Origin: an uncultured Hungatella sp.
Lineage (GTDB): Bacteria > Bacillota > Clostridia > Lachnospirales > Lachnospiraceae
Length of the DNA: 64,000 nucleotides
NCBI GenBank assembly: GCA_949879795.1
Contig: CATLBR010000004.1
Span: 1-64,000 of the forward strand
Direction: 5' to 3'
Shown here: piece after piece, positions 8,998 to 17,913 of the stretch
Layout: each line of letters begins with the position of its first letter
Position numbering within the stretch: the stretch's first letter is position 1
Made by a program: the position numbers and the translations under genes
Notes under the pieces: generated by a model
What the model was told of the DNA's origin: nothing
The model's input: only the letters and a program-made list of their open reading frames with translations
The model's database searches: none

Positions 8998-10365
8998 ATG
9001 AGTTTTCGTAAGTTTTTAGTATTTGGAATTGGGAGATTAATTCCGGATAGAATGTGGATCCAAATTAAGTATTACCAGTGGTTTAGAAAACTTCCTAATT
9101 TGAAAAATCCACAAACTTTTAATGAAAAATTAAATTGGTTAAAGCTATATGATCGCCGTCCAGAATATACCACTATGGTAGATAAATACGAAGCAAAAAA
9201 ATATATATCTGATAGAATCGGTGTCCAATATGTGGTACCTACAATTGGTGGTCCATGGCATTCTTTTGATGAGATTGATTTTGATATCTTGCCCGAACAG
9301 TTTGTTCTAAAAACGACACACGATTGTGGCGGAGTATTAATTTGTAAAGATAAAAAATCTTTTGATAAAGTTAAGGCGAAGAAGTTTTTAGAAGAGCATT
9401 TACGTAATAATTACTATCTGACTTGTCGAGAATGGCCATATAAGAATGTTTTACCAAGAATTTTTGCAGAATCATATATGAAGGATGGAGAGAATGATTT
9501 TCTTCCTGTTTACAAAATTATGTGCTTTAATGGGGAACCGAAAGTTATTCAGTCTATTCAAAATGATAAGCAGCCGAATGAAAGTATTGATTATTTTGAT
9601 ACAGATTGGAATCTATTGATTTTGAAACAGAATTTTCCAAATAGTGAAGCTCCATTATCTAAACCTGTGCATTTAAATGAGATGTTAGAAATTGCTCGTG
9701 TTTTAGCAAAAGACAAATATTTTTTACGCGTGGATTTGTATGTAATTAATGATGAGATTAGTTTTTCGGAGTGTACTTTTTATTCGGATGCAGGATTAGC
9801 TGAATTTAAACCAGCTGATTGGGATGAAAAACTAGGCCGATGGATAAAACTCCCTGAAAATATGGGAGGATATAGAGTAATTCTTAATGGAATGATTATC
9901 GAGATTCATATATCAGAAAAAGAACTAACAGAATTTACAATGGATGAAAATAATCGCATAATTTCTGCTATAGAAAAAGAACAAATAGATCAATTGACAG
10001 ACTATAAATTTTTCTGTTTTGATGGAAACGTTAAAGCATTATTTATAGCAACGGATAGAGCAGATGATAAAATTGAAACAAAATTTGATTTCTTTGATGC
10101 AAATTATAATCATTTAGCCCTTAGTCAAGGACACCCTAACGCAACTGAGCCCCCAAAGAAACCGGCTGCCTTTGAGTTAATGAAACGATTAGCTTCTGAA
10201 CTATCCAAAGGAATTCCCCAGTTGAGAGTTGATTTTTATGAAGTCGGAAACAGAATATATGTAGGAGAATTGACATTGTTCCATTTTAGTGGAAATGTCC
10301 CATTTCAGCCGGAACTATGGGATTACACTTTTGGAAGCTGGATCCAATTGCCAAATAAGGAGTAA
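8998..10365 (+). CDS. TupA-like ATP-grasp protein with a duplicated C-terminal half
   Basis: The protein has 455 aa. It begins like the TupA family (teichuronopeptide biosynthesis; ATP-dependent ligation of an amino acid or similar group): NPQTFNEKLNWLKLYDRRPE, FVLKTTHDCGG, then YKIMCFNGEPK, RVDLYVINDEISFSECTFY and KLGRWIKL. A normal family member would end there. Here a ~50-residue linker leads into a second copy of the same half: YKFFCFDGNVKALF, LRVDFYEVGNRIYVGELTLF, TFGSWIQL. The ATG at 8998 has GGAGAG nine bases upstream; an ATG at 8983 overlapping the previous stop is an alternative. It probably modifies the polysaccharide or a precursor in the cytoplasm. Family call is firm; substrate is unknown. 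Confidence 0.85.
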   Translation: MSFRKFLVFGIGRLIPDRMWIQIKYYQWFRKLPNLKNPQTFNEKLNWLKLYDRRPEYTTMVDKYEAKKYISDRIGVQYVVPTIGGPWHSFDEIDFDILPEQFVLKTTHDCGGVLICKDKKSFDKVKAKKFLEEHLRNNYYLTCREWPYKNVLPRIFAESYMKDGENDFLPVYKIMCFNGEPKVIQSIQNDKQPNESIDYFDTDWNLLILKQNFPNSEAPLSKPVHLNEMLEIARVLAKDKYFLRVDLYVINDEISFSECTFYSDAGLAEFKPADWDEKLGRWIKLPENMGGYRVILNGMIIEIHISEKELTEFTMDENNRIISAIEKEQIDQLTDYKFFCFDGNVKALFIATDRADDKIETKFDFFDANYNHLALSQGHPNATEPPKKPAAFELMKRLASELSKGIPQLRVDFYEVGNRIYVGELTLFHFSGNVPFQPELWDYTFGSWIQLPNKE

Positions 10366-10368
10366 AAG

Positions 10369-11457
10369 ATGAAAATTAAAATACTTTTAGCTATTCCTCA
10401 ATTAACGGGGGGAGGAGCAGAGAGAGTAGTGAGTGTATGGGCAAATGAATTGTCTGAGCGTAGATATGAAACATATGTCCTTGCTTTTAGTAAATCAGAA
10501 GATGAATATTATATCAATCCCAAAGTTCAGGTTAATTATGTTGTTACAACATTGAAAGAATATTTGAGTATGAGCTATATAGAGAGAATTTGGGCGATTC
10601 GTAAATGCTTGAAACGGATCAGGCCCAATTATATCATTTCGTTTTTACCCGCGATGCAAGTATGGATAATGTTAGCATCTATTGGACTTAACTGTAAACG
10701 TATAGAAACAATCCGAATAAACCCTTGGAGAATTAGCGTTACTAATAAAGTACAAAGAATGCTGTGGATGATGTGCTATCACTGTAGTTATAAAATTATT
10801 TTGCAAGCGTCGGACCAGAAGCCCTTTTTTAGTAAAGCTGACCAAGAAAAATGTGTAGTAATTCCTAACCCTATTTCTGATCTGTATATAAAATCATATA
10901 GAGAGGCTTTGGATGAGCAACCAACTACATTTATTGCTGTGGGACGCATTGACCCTCAGAAGAATTATGAAATGATGATTGACGCATTTGCGAAAGTATG
11001 TGAGAATCATCCAGAACTGTCTTTACGTATATTTGGGAGGGGTTCAGATGATTATGTTGCTGAAATTAACAAGCATATTGCTAGGCGGCATATGGAAAGT
11101 AATATTATTTTAATGGGTAGATCCCCTCATATGGAAAACGAGTATCAAAAAAGCAATATTTATTTGATGACTTCCGATTATGAAGGTTTGCCAAATGCTC
11201 TTATGGAAGGAATGGTAAGTCAACTTATCTGTATATCAACCAATTGTAAAACAGGCCCCAAAGATCTTATAGACGATGGTGTAAATGGATATCTTATTCC
11301 TGTTGGTGACGCGAATGAACTGACAAAAACAATAGAATATGTAATGGAAATGGATCCACACGAACGTCAAAAAGTGGCAAATGCAGCAAGAAATAAAATC
11401 TTGAATTATTGTTCTCAGAAAAAAAGCATTAATTCCTTGTGTGATTTGATAAAATAG
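10369..11457 (+). CDS. GT4-family glycosyltransferase
   Basis: This GT-B enzyme of 362 aa opens with ILLAIPQLTGGGAERVVSV. The donor-binding domain starts near TFIAVGRIDPQKNYEMM, with the E-x7-E motif in EGLPNALME. It is a paralogue of the enzyme at 7928-8983, with the same GGAERV signature. The AAGGAG ribosome binding site overlaps the stop of the preceding TupA-like gene, so the genes are tightly coupled. A second TupA-like gene starts 11 bases after its stop. Confidence 0.88.
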   Translation: MKIKILLAIPQLTGGGAERVVSVWANELSERRYETYVLAFSKSEDEYYINPKVQVNYVVTTLKEYLSMSYIERIWAIRKCLKRIRPNYIISFLPAMQVWIMLASIGLNCKRIETIRINPWRISVTNKVQRMLWMMCYHCSYKIILQASDQKPFFSKADQEKCVVIPNPISDLYIKSYREALDEQPTTFIAVGRIDPQKNYEMMIDAFAKVCENHPELSLRIFGRGSDDYVAEINKHIARRHMESNIILMGRSPHMENEYQKSNIYLMTSDYEGLPNALMEGMVSQLICISTNCKTGPKDLIDDGVNGYLIPVGDANELTKTIEYVMEMDPHERQKVANAARNKILNYCSQKKSINSLCDLIK

Positions 11458-11468
11458 GGAGAAGATGT

Positions 11469-12887
11469 ATGAATAAATATTTTAGATTTATTATAAATAA
11501 GCAATTTCGATTTGAGATTTTAGCAGCCAAAGGCTTTTATAATAAGATGTCAGATCAAAAATTTTTAGAGAAGAAATATTATATGAAGTTTGGGAAAAAA
11601 TTGGAACTTCATAATCCGCAAACATTCAATGAGAAACTACAATGGTTGAAACTGTATGACCGTAATCAATTGTATACAACATTGGTAGATAAGTATGCGG
11701 TAAGAGAATACATTAAAGAGAAAATAGGGGAAGAATATCTGATACCGTTGGTAGGGGGACCATGGAAATCATTTGATGAGATTGATTTTAATATGTTACC
11801 AAATCAATTTGTTTTGAAGTGTACACATGATTCAGGAGGATTGATTATTTGCAAAGATAAAAGCAAACTGGATATTAAAACAGCAAGAAAAAAAATCAAT
11901 AAATGCTTGCGTAATAATTACTATTGGGGAAATCGAGAATGGCCGTATAAAAATGTTCCTCCGCAGATAATAGCAGAGAAATATATGACAGATGGAAATA
12001 ATAATTTCCTTCCAGTTTATAAGTTTTTTTGCTTTAATGGAGAACCCAAAATTATTCAGACAATACAGAATGACAAACAGCCAAATGAGAGTATAGATTA
12101 TTTTAGTATAGACTGGAAACTTCTGAAGCTCCGTCAGAATTTTCCTAATAGCGAAAAGCCATTTGAAAGGCCGGAGCAACTATCTGCAATGGTAGAAATA
12201 GCAAGGGTGTTGTCGAAAGGAAAAAGTTTTGTTCGTGTTGATTTATATATAATTAATAATGAAGTGAAATTTTCAGAACATACTTTTTACTCTGATAGCG
12301 GAACTGAAAAATTTAAACCTGAAAACTGGGACACAAAGTTAGGGGAATGGATAAAACTTTCAGAAGAAACAGGGGGGGGAGACGGAGTAATACTTAATAA
12401 GTTGGTATATGGTGTTCGTATAACCGAGAAACAAAAACAAGAGATTCTCTTTAATAGTAATGGTGATGTTGTTGAAATCAATGAACCTCTGACAATATCT
12501 GATCTTACAGACTATAAGTTTTTTTCATTTAATGGAACAACAAAAGCAATGTTTATAGCAACAGATAGAGCTTCAACAACGGAGGAAACTAAGTTTGATT
12601 TTTTTGATATGGAGTTTAATCATCTTCCGTTTACAAATGGGCATCCTAATGCAGATAAGATGCCTATCTGTCCTTCAACATTTACACATATGAAGGAATT
12701 GGCAGGTAGATTGTCGAAGGGAATTCCACAGGCAAGAATTGATTTTTATGATATTGATGGAAAAGTATATTTTGGTGAAATAACACTATTCCATTGGAGC
12801 GGGATGGTGCCATTTGAACCAGATGAATGGGATAAAACATTTGGAGATTGGATTGAACTAAAAAGATATAATGGCGTTGAAAGGTAA
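11469..12887 (+). CDS. Second TupA-like ATP-grasp protein with a duplicated C-terminal half
   Basis: The protein has 472 aa and is a paralogue of the product at 8998-10365 along its whole length. It shares the first half (NPQTFNEKLQWLKLYDRN, FVLKCTHDSGG, YKFFCFNGEPKIIQTIQNDK, RVDLYIINNEVKFSEHTFY) and the repeated half (YKFFSFNGTTKAMFIATDRA, ARIDFYDIDGKVYFGEITLF, TFGDWIEL). In both proteins the second unit keeps the acidic residue of the (S/G)E-x-T motif, so both units could bind nucleotide or substrate. In the first unit the acidic residue is followed by C or H where Leu is usual. It follows a GT4 gene and precedes the polymerase gene. Function beyond ATP-grasp ligase is unknown. Confidence 0.85.
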   Translation: MNKYFRFIINKQFRFEILAAKGFYNKMSDQKFLEKKYYMKFGKKLELHNPQTFNEKLQWLKLYDRNQLYTTLVDKYAVREYIKEKIGEEYLIPLVGGPWKSFDEIDFNMLPNQFVLKCTHDSGGLIICKDKSKLDIKTARKKINKCLRNNYYWGNREWPYKNVPPQIIAEKYMTDGNNNFLPVYKFFCFNGEPKIIQTIQNDKQPNESIDYFSIDWKLLKLRQNFPNSEKPFERPEQLSAMVEIARVLSKGKSFVRVDLYIINNEVKFSEHTFYSDSGTEKFKPENWDTKLGEWIKLSEETGGGDGVILNKLVYGVRITEKQKQEILFNSNGDVVEINEPLTISDLTDYKFFSFNGTTKAMFIATDRASTTEETKFDFFDMEFNHLPFTNGHPNADKMPICPSTFTHMKELAGRLSKGIPQARIDFYDIDGKVYFGEITLFHWSGMVPFEPDEWDKTFGDWIELKRYNGVER

Positions 12888-12893
12888 ATAATA

Positions 12894-14222
12894 ATGGGAG
12901 AAAATAAAATAGTAAGAAATAGTGAGAGATTACAATATGTTACTCTTGTAATAATGCTATTGTTGCTATTTGCAAGGAATGCATTACAAATGAATATTCC
13001 AGTTTTGTTATTTCTTGTTTTATCTATTATTCCAATTTTGTTTGGGAATACGGATAATATTATAGCCATTGCGCTATCCTGCATACCAATGTCTACAGGT
13101 TTCCAATATAAATATACATTATTTTTTTGTATATTGATATATTTATTTAAGAAAGGCTGGAAACTGGATATAAGCAAAAGTCTTATTTTTGTTGTGACCA
13201 TGATGATATGGGAATTCTCACATATGTTTATGGGAGGATTTTCTTTGGTTGAATTTTTAAGATGTTTTGCTGAATTATTGCTCTTGATTATCGTAATTGA
13301 TATGGATTTATGTGAAATAAATTACAAGATGATTTTGCGAAGCCTTGCTATTAGTACAATTGGTATTTGTTTAATTATGTTATATATTCAACTTGAAAAA
13401 GTTGGTTTTAATTTGCAGAGTTTGATAGGCACAAGCTATCATAATTATAGGTTTGGCGCAGGAACTACAGTTGCGTCTAATTTTGGCTTAAATTTTAATT
13501 CTAATGGACTTGGCTTTATATGTAACTTAACAATTGTATCAATGTTGACTTTGTATAATAAAAAAGAATATACAATTTATGATGTTTTTTTAGCAGTAAT
13601 GGCTGTCTTGTTCGGTTTAATGACCTTGTCTAGAACATTTATAGTTTGTCTTTTATTTATTATTATTGGATTTGTGCTTGGAACAGTAGGAAGTATAACT
13701 AAGAAAGCTAAATCTATTTTTGGATTATTGTTTATTGCGTTGGTTTGTTTACTTATAGTGTATACTTTTTTGCCGGAGACATATAATAATCTTTTGTTTC
13801 GTTTTGGAGAAGCGGATTTATTGAACGGTCGAGATACATTACTATCATTTTATTTTAAACACATATTTTCTTCTCCTCTCTATTTATTGTTCGGTCTTGG
13901 ATTGCAGGATTTTCAGGAAAAGTTATCTAAGATATATGGGGGATATACACAAGTTTGCCATAATGGTTTTCAGGAAGTTTGGGTTGTATGGGGAATAGTA
14001 GGAGTTTTTTTGTTTTTTGGATTGCTTTTAGCAATAATTTCGGATTCAAAGCCATATCAGGAAAAACATTATTTTTACCAATTTGTTCCATTACTTCTGA
14101 TGCTTTTATATACTTCGGCAGGACAGTTGATCAGATCTGAATTGTCGATGTTGTCACTTACATTAATATATTTATGTCTTTGTATTCCAGACAATCATCA
14201 AGATGAAAATGGTAATAATTGA
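12894..14222 (+). CDS. Wzy-like polysaccharide polymerase / O-antigen ligase family
   Basis: This very hydrophobic protein of 442 aa has roughly ten to eleven membrane segments and one larger loop (about residues 300-350) containing GLGLQDF and YTQVCHNGFQEVWVVWG. That loop fits the large periplasmic/outer loop of the O-antigen polymerase/ligase superfamily. Sequence identity in this family is low, so the call rests on topology, the HNGFQE-like motif and position between the glycosyltransferases and the flippase. It would polymerise lipid-linked repeat units outside the membrane. The DNA is strongly AT-rich, typical of wzy genes. Confidence 0.78.
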   Translation: MGENKIVRNSERLQYVTLVIMLLLLFARNALQMNIPVLLFLVLSIIPILFGNTDNIIAIALSCIPMSTGFQYKYTLFFCILIYLFKKGWKLDISKSLIFVVTMMIWEFSHMFMGGFSLVEFLRCFAELLLLIIVIDMDLCEINYKMILRSLAISTIGICLIMLYIQLEKVGFNLQSLIGTSYHNYRFGAGTTVASNFGLNFNSNGLGFICNLTIVSMLTLYNKKEYTIYDVFLAVMAVLFGLMTLSRTFIVCLLFIIIGFVLGTVGSITKKAKSIFGLLFIALVCLLIVYTFLPETYNNLLFRFGEADLLNGRDTLLSFYFKHIFSSPLYLLFGLGLQDFQEKLSKIYGGYTQVCHNGFQEVWVVWGIVGVFLFFGLLLAIISDSKPYQEKHYFYQFVPLLLMLLYTSAGQLIRSELSMLSLTLIYLCLCIPDNHQDENGNN

Positions 14223-14308
14223 AAATACAAAAAGTAATAATGTATAATACATATTCTTTTTTTGTAACATAAATTGACTTATTTATGATTTGAGCAAAGG
14301 GAGAAAGA

Positions 14309-15817
14309 ATGAATCAAAAGATGGATAATAGTTTGAATAGTATGGTTGGCAAAGCTACATTCTGGTCTTCTATGACAGAGACTATTGCAAAAATCATATC
14401 TCCGATAGTAAATATGATACTGGCAAGATTGCTTACCCCAGAGGCCTTTGGTATTGTGGCAACTCTTACGATGGTTACAAGTTTTGCAGACATCTTTACA
14501 GATGCGGGATTTCAGAAATATATTGTGCAGCATGAGTTCTCGTCTATAAGGGAATTGGATAATACTACTAATGTGGCTTTTTGGACAAATTTGGGTATTT
14601 CTACCTTGATATTTATAGTTATTTTTGTTGCCAGGAACAAAATTGCAATGATGGTTGGGAACCCTGGTTATGGAAATTCTATTAGTATAGCGTCTATAGT
14701 TATATTACTTACTTCATTTTCAAGTATTCAACAGGCACGATATAAAAGAGCTTTTGATTTTAAAACAACATTTTTTATTCGTACAATTGGTTCATTTATA
14801 CCATTATTTGTAACAGTGCCTCTTGCTTTGATTTTCAAAAATTATTGGGCTTTATTAATAGGAAATCTGGCATCAAATCTGTTTCGAGCAGTTGCCTTAA
14901 CAATAAAGTCGCCGTGGAAACCCCAATTTTTTTATGATATTCATACATTAAAGGAAATGTTTTCATTTAGTATTTGGACACTGATTGAATCCATTTCTAT
15001 ATGGTTAACATCATATATAGGTACATTTATTGTAGGTAATTACTTAAGTGTATTTTATTTGGGATTGTATAAAACAACGATAACGACGATTTCTAGTATT
15101 GTATCGATTATCACTTCATCGTTATCCCCAGTATTATTTGCTGCATTATCAAGATGTCAAGCTAATGATAATCTGTTTGAAGAAACTTATTTTACTTTTC
15201 AGCGCCTAACAGCAGTTTTGGTAATTCCTTTAGGAGTTGGAATATTTGTATATAATAAATTAATCACTAGAATTCTTCTGGGGAATCAATGGTTAAAAGT
15301 TAGTGGATTCTTGGGTTTATATGGTTTGAACTATTCTTTGTTAGTTATTTTTAATAACTATAATAGTGAGGTGTTTCGCAGTAAAGGAAAACCTAAAATT
15401 TCATTAATGGTGCAGTTAATGTACTTGATGTTTTTGTGTCCTACACTGTTATATTTTGTTAAGAAAGATTTCTCTGTTTTTACTATATTTTATGGCTTTG
15501 CTATATTAGAAATATGTGTAAATAGTTTTTTATGTTTATATTTGTTTTTTAAAATTAAATTTACAACAGTATTAAAAAATATTATGCCTTCAATAGTATC
15601 AGCAGTGATTATGGGGGTATTCGGTAAACTGATGATAGAGATCAGTATTTCTATAGTATGGCAATGTATATCAGTGTTTTTGTGTATTGGGATATATTTT
15701 ATGGTACTATTTATAGTATTTCCTAATATTCGAAAGGAGATTCTTAATACGGTTATAGTTGAAAACATGTTTAGGAAAGTAGGGCTAAGTAATATCTATA
15801 GCAACTGGTTTAGATAA
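14309..15817 (+). CDS. wzx: Wzx-type polysaccharide flippase (MATE/MurJ superfamily)
   Basis: The protein has 502 aa with about twelve to fourteen hydrophobic segments and the polysaccharide-transporter opening (KATFWSSMTETIAKIISPIVNM, ARLLTPEAFGIVATL). It would flip undecaprenyl-linked repeat units across the membrane for the Wzy-like enzyme. The ATG has GGGAGAAAG upstream. The stop codon (15815-15817) abuts the left inverted repeat of the IS element, so the natural 3' flank has been replaced. The protein length is normal for the family, so few if any residues were lost. Confidence 0.88.
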   Translation: MNQKMDNSLNSMVGKATFWSSMTETIAKIISPIVNMILARLLTPEAFGIVATLTMVTSFADIFTDAGFQKYIVQHEFSSIRELDNTTNVAFWTNLGISTLIFIVIFVARNKIAMMVGNPGYGNSISIASIVILLTSFSSIQQARYKRAFDFKTTFFIRTIGSFIPLFVTVPLALIFKNYWALLIGNLASNLFRAVALTIKSPWKPQFFYDIHTLKEMFSFSIWTLIESISIWLTSYIGTFIVGNYLSVFYLGLYKTTITTISSIVSIITSSLSPVLFAALSRCQANDNLFEETYFTFQRLTAVLVIPLGVGIFVYNKLITRILLGNQWLKVSGFLGLYGLNYSLLVIFNNYNSEVFRSKGKPKISLMVQLMYLMFLCPTLLYFVKKDFSVFTIFYGFAILEICVNSFLCLYLFFKIKFTTVLKNIMPSIVSAVIMGVFGKLMIEISISIVWQCISVFLCIGIYFMVLFIVFPNIRKEILNTVIVENMFRKVGLSNIYSNWFR

Positions 15818-15828
15818 TATGAAGTGAC
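15818..15828 (+). repeat. Left 11-bp inverted repeat of the IS element
   Basis: TATGAAGTGAC matches the reverse complement of 17353-17363 exactly. It begins on the base after the wzx stop codon. Confidence 0.75.
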
Positions 15829-15918
15829 CCCACAGTTGTAACAACGTGGATATACTGTATACTAGATTTGCTGAATATCATGGTAAAAGGGATTACAACA
15901 TACAAAAGGAGGTCACTT

Positions 15919-17068
15919 ATGTATAGAATAATAAAAACTGGAATGGATGCCCATAGTACAAACTACACTTTATGTGCAATTGAACCGATTATTGGTGCTG
16001 ATGATAGAATCTTTGCCAATATTCAGGTTACTCCGGATTATAAAAGCATCCTCATGTTTATTGAAAGCCTTAAACTCAAGATTGGTCTTTCCGACGATGA
16101 TTCTATTGAATGCGGCTATGAGGCAGGATGTCTTGGTTATTCCTTATACAATCAGCTGACATCCGCAGGTGTTAAATGTGTGATTCTTGCTCCTACTACC
16201 ATGCTTACCCAACAAGGCAAACGGGTAAAAACAGACACCTGGTATGCCCTTATGATCGCACAGTGTTTTGCTTATGGGGGATATCATCCTGTTTATAGCC
16301 CTACGGGGGGAGGATGATTCAGTAAAAGAATATATCCGTATGAGGGATGACCACAAGCTGGCATTAAAGAAAATCAAGCAGCAGATAGGCGCTTTCTGTC
16401 TGAGGCATGGATACCATTATGAAGGAACCAAATGGACTTTAAAGCATGCGGCCTGGTTGAAGAAACTGGAATTTCCCGCATTGTATAGGGAAGTCTTGAA
16501 TGAGTACATGGCTTCCTATGATGAACTGACGGCAAAAATTCAACGTTTCGACCGACGGATTGTAGAAATCTCCGTTCAGGAGGAATATCAGCGAAAGGTG
16601 AAACAGCTGTGCTGTTTCCTGGGGATAAAAACTTACACCGCCTTGTTACTGATCGTAGAAACGGGGGACTTCAACCGGTTTGCTAAAGGCAATATTTACG
16701 CATCCTTCCTGGGGCTTGCCCCGGGAGAAAACTCCAGCGGAACCCATGTCGGCAGAACCGGGTTGTCCAAGGCGGGCAATTCCCATCTCCGCTTATTGTT
16801 GGTGGAAGCGGCAGAGGGATTCTGCAAGGGTGCCGTGGGACATAAATCAAAAGAACTAAGATCTCTGCAGTCGGGTAATGGGGCAGAAGTTATTGCGTAT
16901 GCGGATAAAGCGAATACAAGGCTGCGCAGTAAGTATTACCGGATGATTCGCCATGGCAAGAAACGGAATGTGGCAGTGGCGGCAGTCGCCCGGGAACTGG
17001 CATGCTTCATATGGGGCACGATGACCAGAAATATCGATTTGAAAGCCGCACAAAATTCTTTCTTATAG
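15919..17068 (+). pseudogene. IS110-family transposase, frameshifted and with an altered DEDD residue
   Basis: The start is the ATG at 15919 with AAAGGAGG upstream. The N-terminal RuvC-like domain shows D10 (GMDAH), E68 (GYEAG) and D106 (KTD). The fourth acidic position, three residues after D106, is Tyr109. After residue ~130 the frame is lost in a run of six G (16305-16310). Removing one G restores EDDSVKEYIRMRDDHKLALK and the rest of the protein to 17068. The C-terminal Tnp_20 domain has the expected APGENSSGTHVGRTGLSKAG, including the SSG serine. An intact version would be about 380 aa. With both lesions the copy is unlikely to act on its own, although the G run could also be a sequencing error. 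Confidence 0.82.
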
Positions 17069-17352
17069 AAGGCATTCTCGTGTCCGCTACCCTTGACAGA
17101 ACCTGAAAAGGATGCCAGGCGGTGTTGACCGACGGCGAAAAACTCAGGAATAGACCCAAAGCCAGCCGAGCCGTCGGGGGAAGGGATTTTAGCATCCTTA
17201 GCTTGTTGGTAACCAATCCACGAATAACAGAGTGGCCAACTGCTGGGAACTGTAAAATCATGGCCCTTTCCTGATGCTGTCAGAGAAACATGTGGTATTG
17301 TCAAAGAAGAAAAAGAAAAGTTTGATTTTTTTCAATTTACCTCTTGACAAAA
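17069..17352 (+). ncRNA. Candidate guide (bridge/seek) RNA region at the 3' end of the IS
   Basis: This ~285-base stretch between the transposase stop and the right inverted repeat has no credible ORF. An 8-bp stem (17108-17115 with 17192-17199) encloses a second 8-bp stem (17129-17136 with 17170-17177), leaving a 33-base internal loop (17137-17169). Further short stems include GTTGG (17205-17209) with CCAAC (17236-17240). IS1111-group elements are known to encode a guide RNA between transposase and right end, so position and structure agree. The exact ends and guide bases cannot be set from one copy. Confidence 0.45.
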
Positions 17353-17363
17353 GTCACTTCATA
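17353..17363 (-). repeat. Right 11-bp inverted repeat of the IS element
   Basis: GTCACTTCATA is the exact reverse complement of 15818-15828. The capF remnant becomes recognisable about 40 bases further on. Confidence 0.75.
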
Positions 17364-17399
17364 ACAGTGATCCATAATAGTGGAACTAAAAGTAAACTT

Positions 17400-17906
17400 T
17401 TACTGCTCTATCTTTAATGGAGCTACTGGACTCTTACAAAGCGTAGCCTAAGACCTTGGTCATACCTGAGATACTGGATGGTTATTTCGCCAAGAAACTG
17501 TATTCCATCTATCTGTCTTATTTACCCAAAGAAAAGGTCTGTTTTTCATTAAAAATGAACTGTGACCCCAGAGGGAGTTTTACGGAACTTTTAAAAACCG
17601 CCAATTGTGGCCAGTTTTCTGTGAATATCAGCAAACCTGGTATCACCAAAGGCCAGCACTGACACCACAGCAAATGGGAGTTCTTTATCGTGGTTTCTGG
17701 CCACGGCCTGATCCAGGAGAGAGATCGGCACAGATGAAGTATTGAATTTTGAGGTATCTGGGGATAAGATAGAGGCGGTACACATGCTGCCGGGATACAC
17801 TCACAATTTCCAAGACCGAGAATCTGGTGACTGTGATGTGGGCCAATGAGTCATTTGATCTCGGGCATCCTGACACAATTTTGAGATTGTGGAAGAAAAG
17901 GAGTAA
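17400..17906 (+). pseudogene. Decayed 3' part of a capF-like gene (UDP-N-acetyl-L-fucosamine pathway)
   Basis: Three reading frames together spell the C-terminal half of a CapF/WbjC-type reductase with its cupin domain. They give LMELLDSYKA (stop at 17444), KKLYSIYLSYLPKEKV and NISKPGITKGQH (stop at 17660 where Trp is expected). After a shift, EVLNFEVSGDKIEAVHMLPG follows, and after another, TENLVTVMWANESFD, ending in EIVEEKE with TAA at 17904-17906. At least two nonsense changes and three frameshifts are needed, so the gene is dead. The 5' half is missing and the remnant begins beside the IS right end. The capG-like gene starts eight bases later, the usual capF-capG order. Confidence 0.8.
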
Positions 17907-17913
17907 AGGAGTT

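Larger units (their letters stand above)
15818..17363 (+). mobile_element. IS110-family insertion sequence (IS1111-like layout), damaged
   Basis: The element is bounded by 11-bp perfect inverted repeats (15818-15828 and 17353-17363). It holds a 90-base left non-coding end, a DEDD/Tnp_20 transposase gene (frameshifted) and a ~285-base non-coding right end with nested stems. IS110-family elements lack the long terminal repeats of DDE elements; short subterminal repeats and a long 3' non-coding end are features of the IS1111 subgroup. No target duplication was seen, which is normal for the family. It lies between wzx and a capF remnant, so it probably took part in the rearrangement that removed the capE/capF region. 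Confidence 0.8.

Noticed and set aside
16303-16317. Programmed -1 frameshift at the G run of the transposase
   Set aside because: The downstream part is in the +1 frame, so a -1 slip would not reach it. A single extra base is the simpler explanation.
16268-16330. Separate gene starting at 16268 for the transposase C-terminal part
   Set aside because: The first ~14 codons read another frame of the N-terminal domain. Similarity begins only after the G run.
17827-17913. Upstream start for capG
   Set aside because: The extra residues MTVMWANESFD are the end of CapF, brought into frame by a mutation. The ATG at 17914 has its own ribosome binding site.
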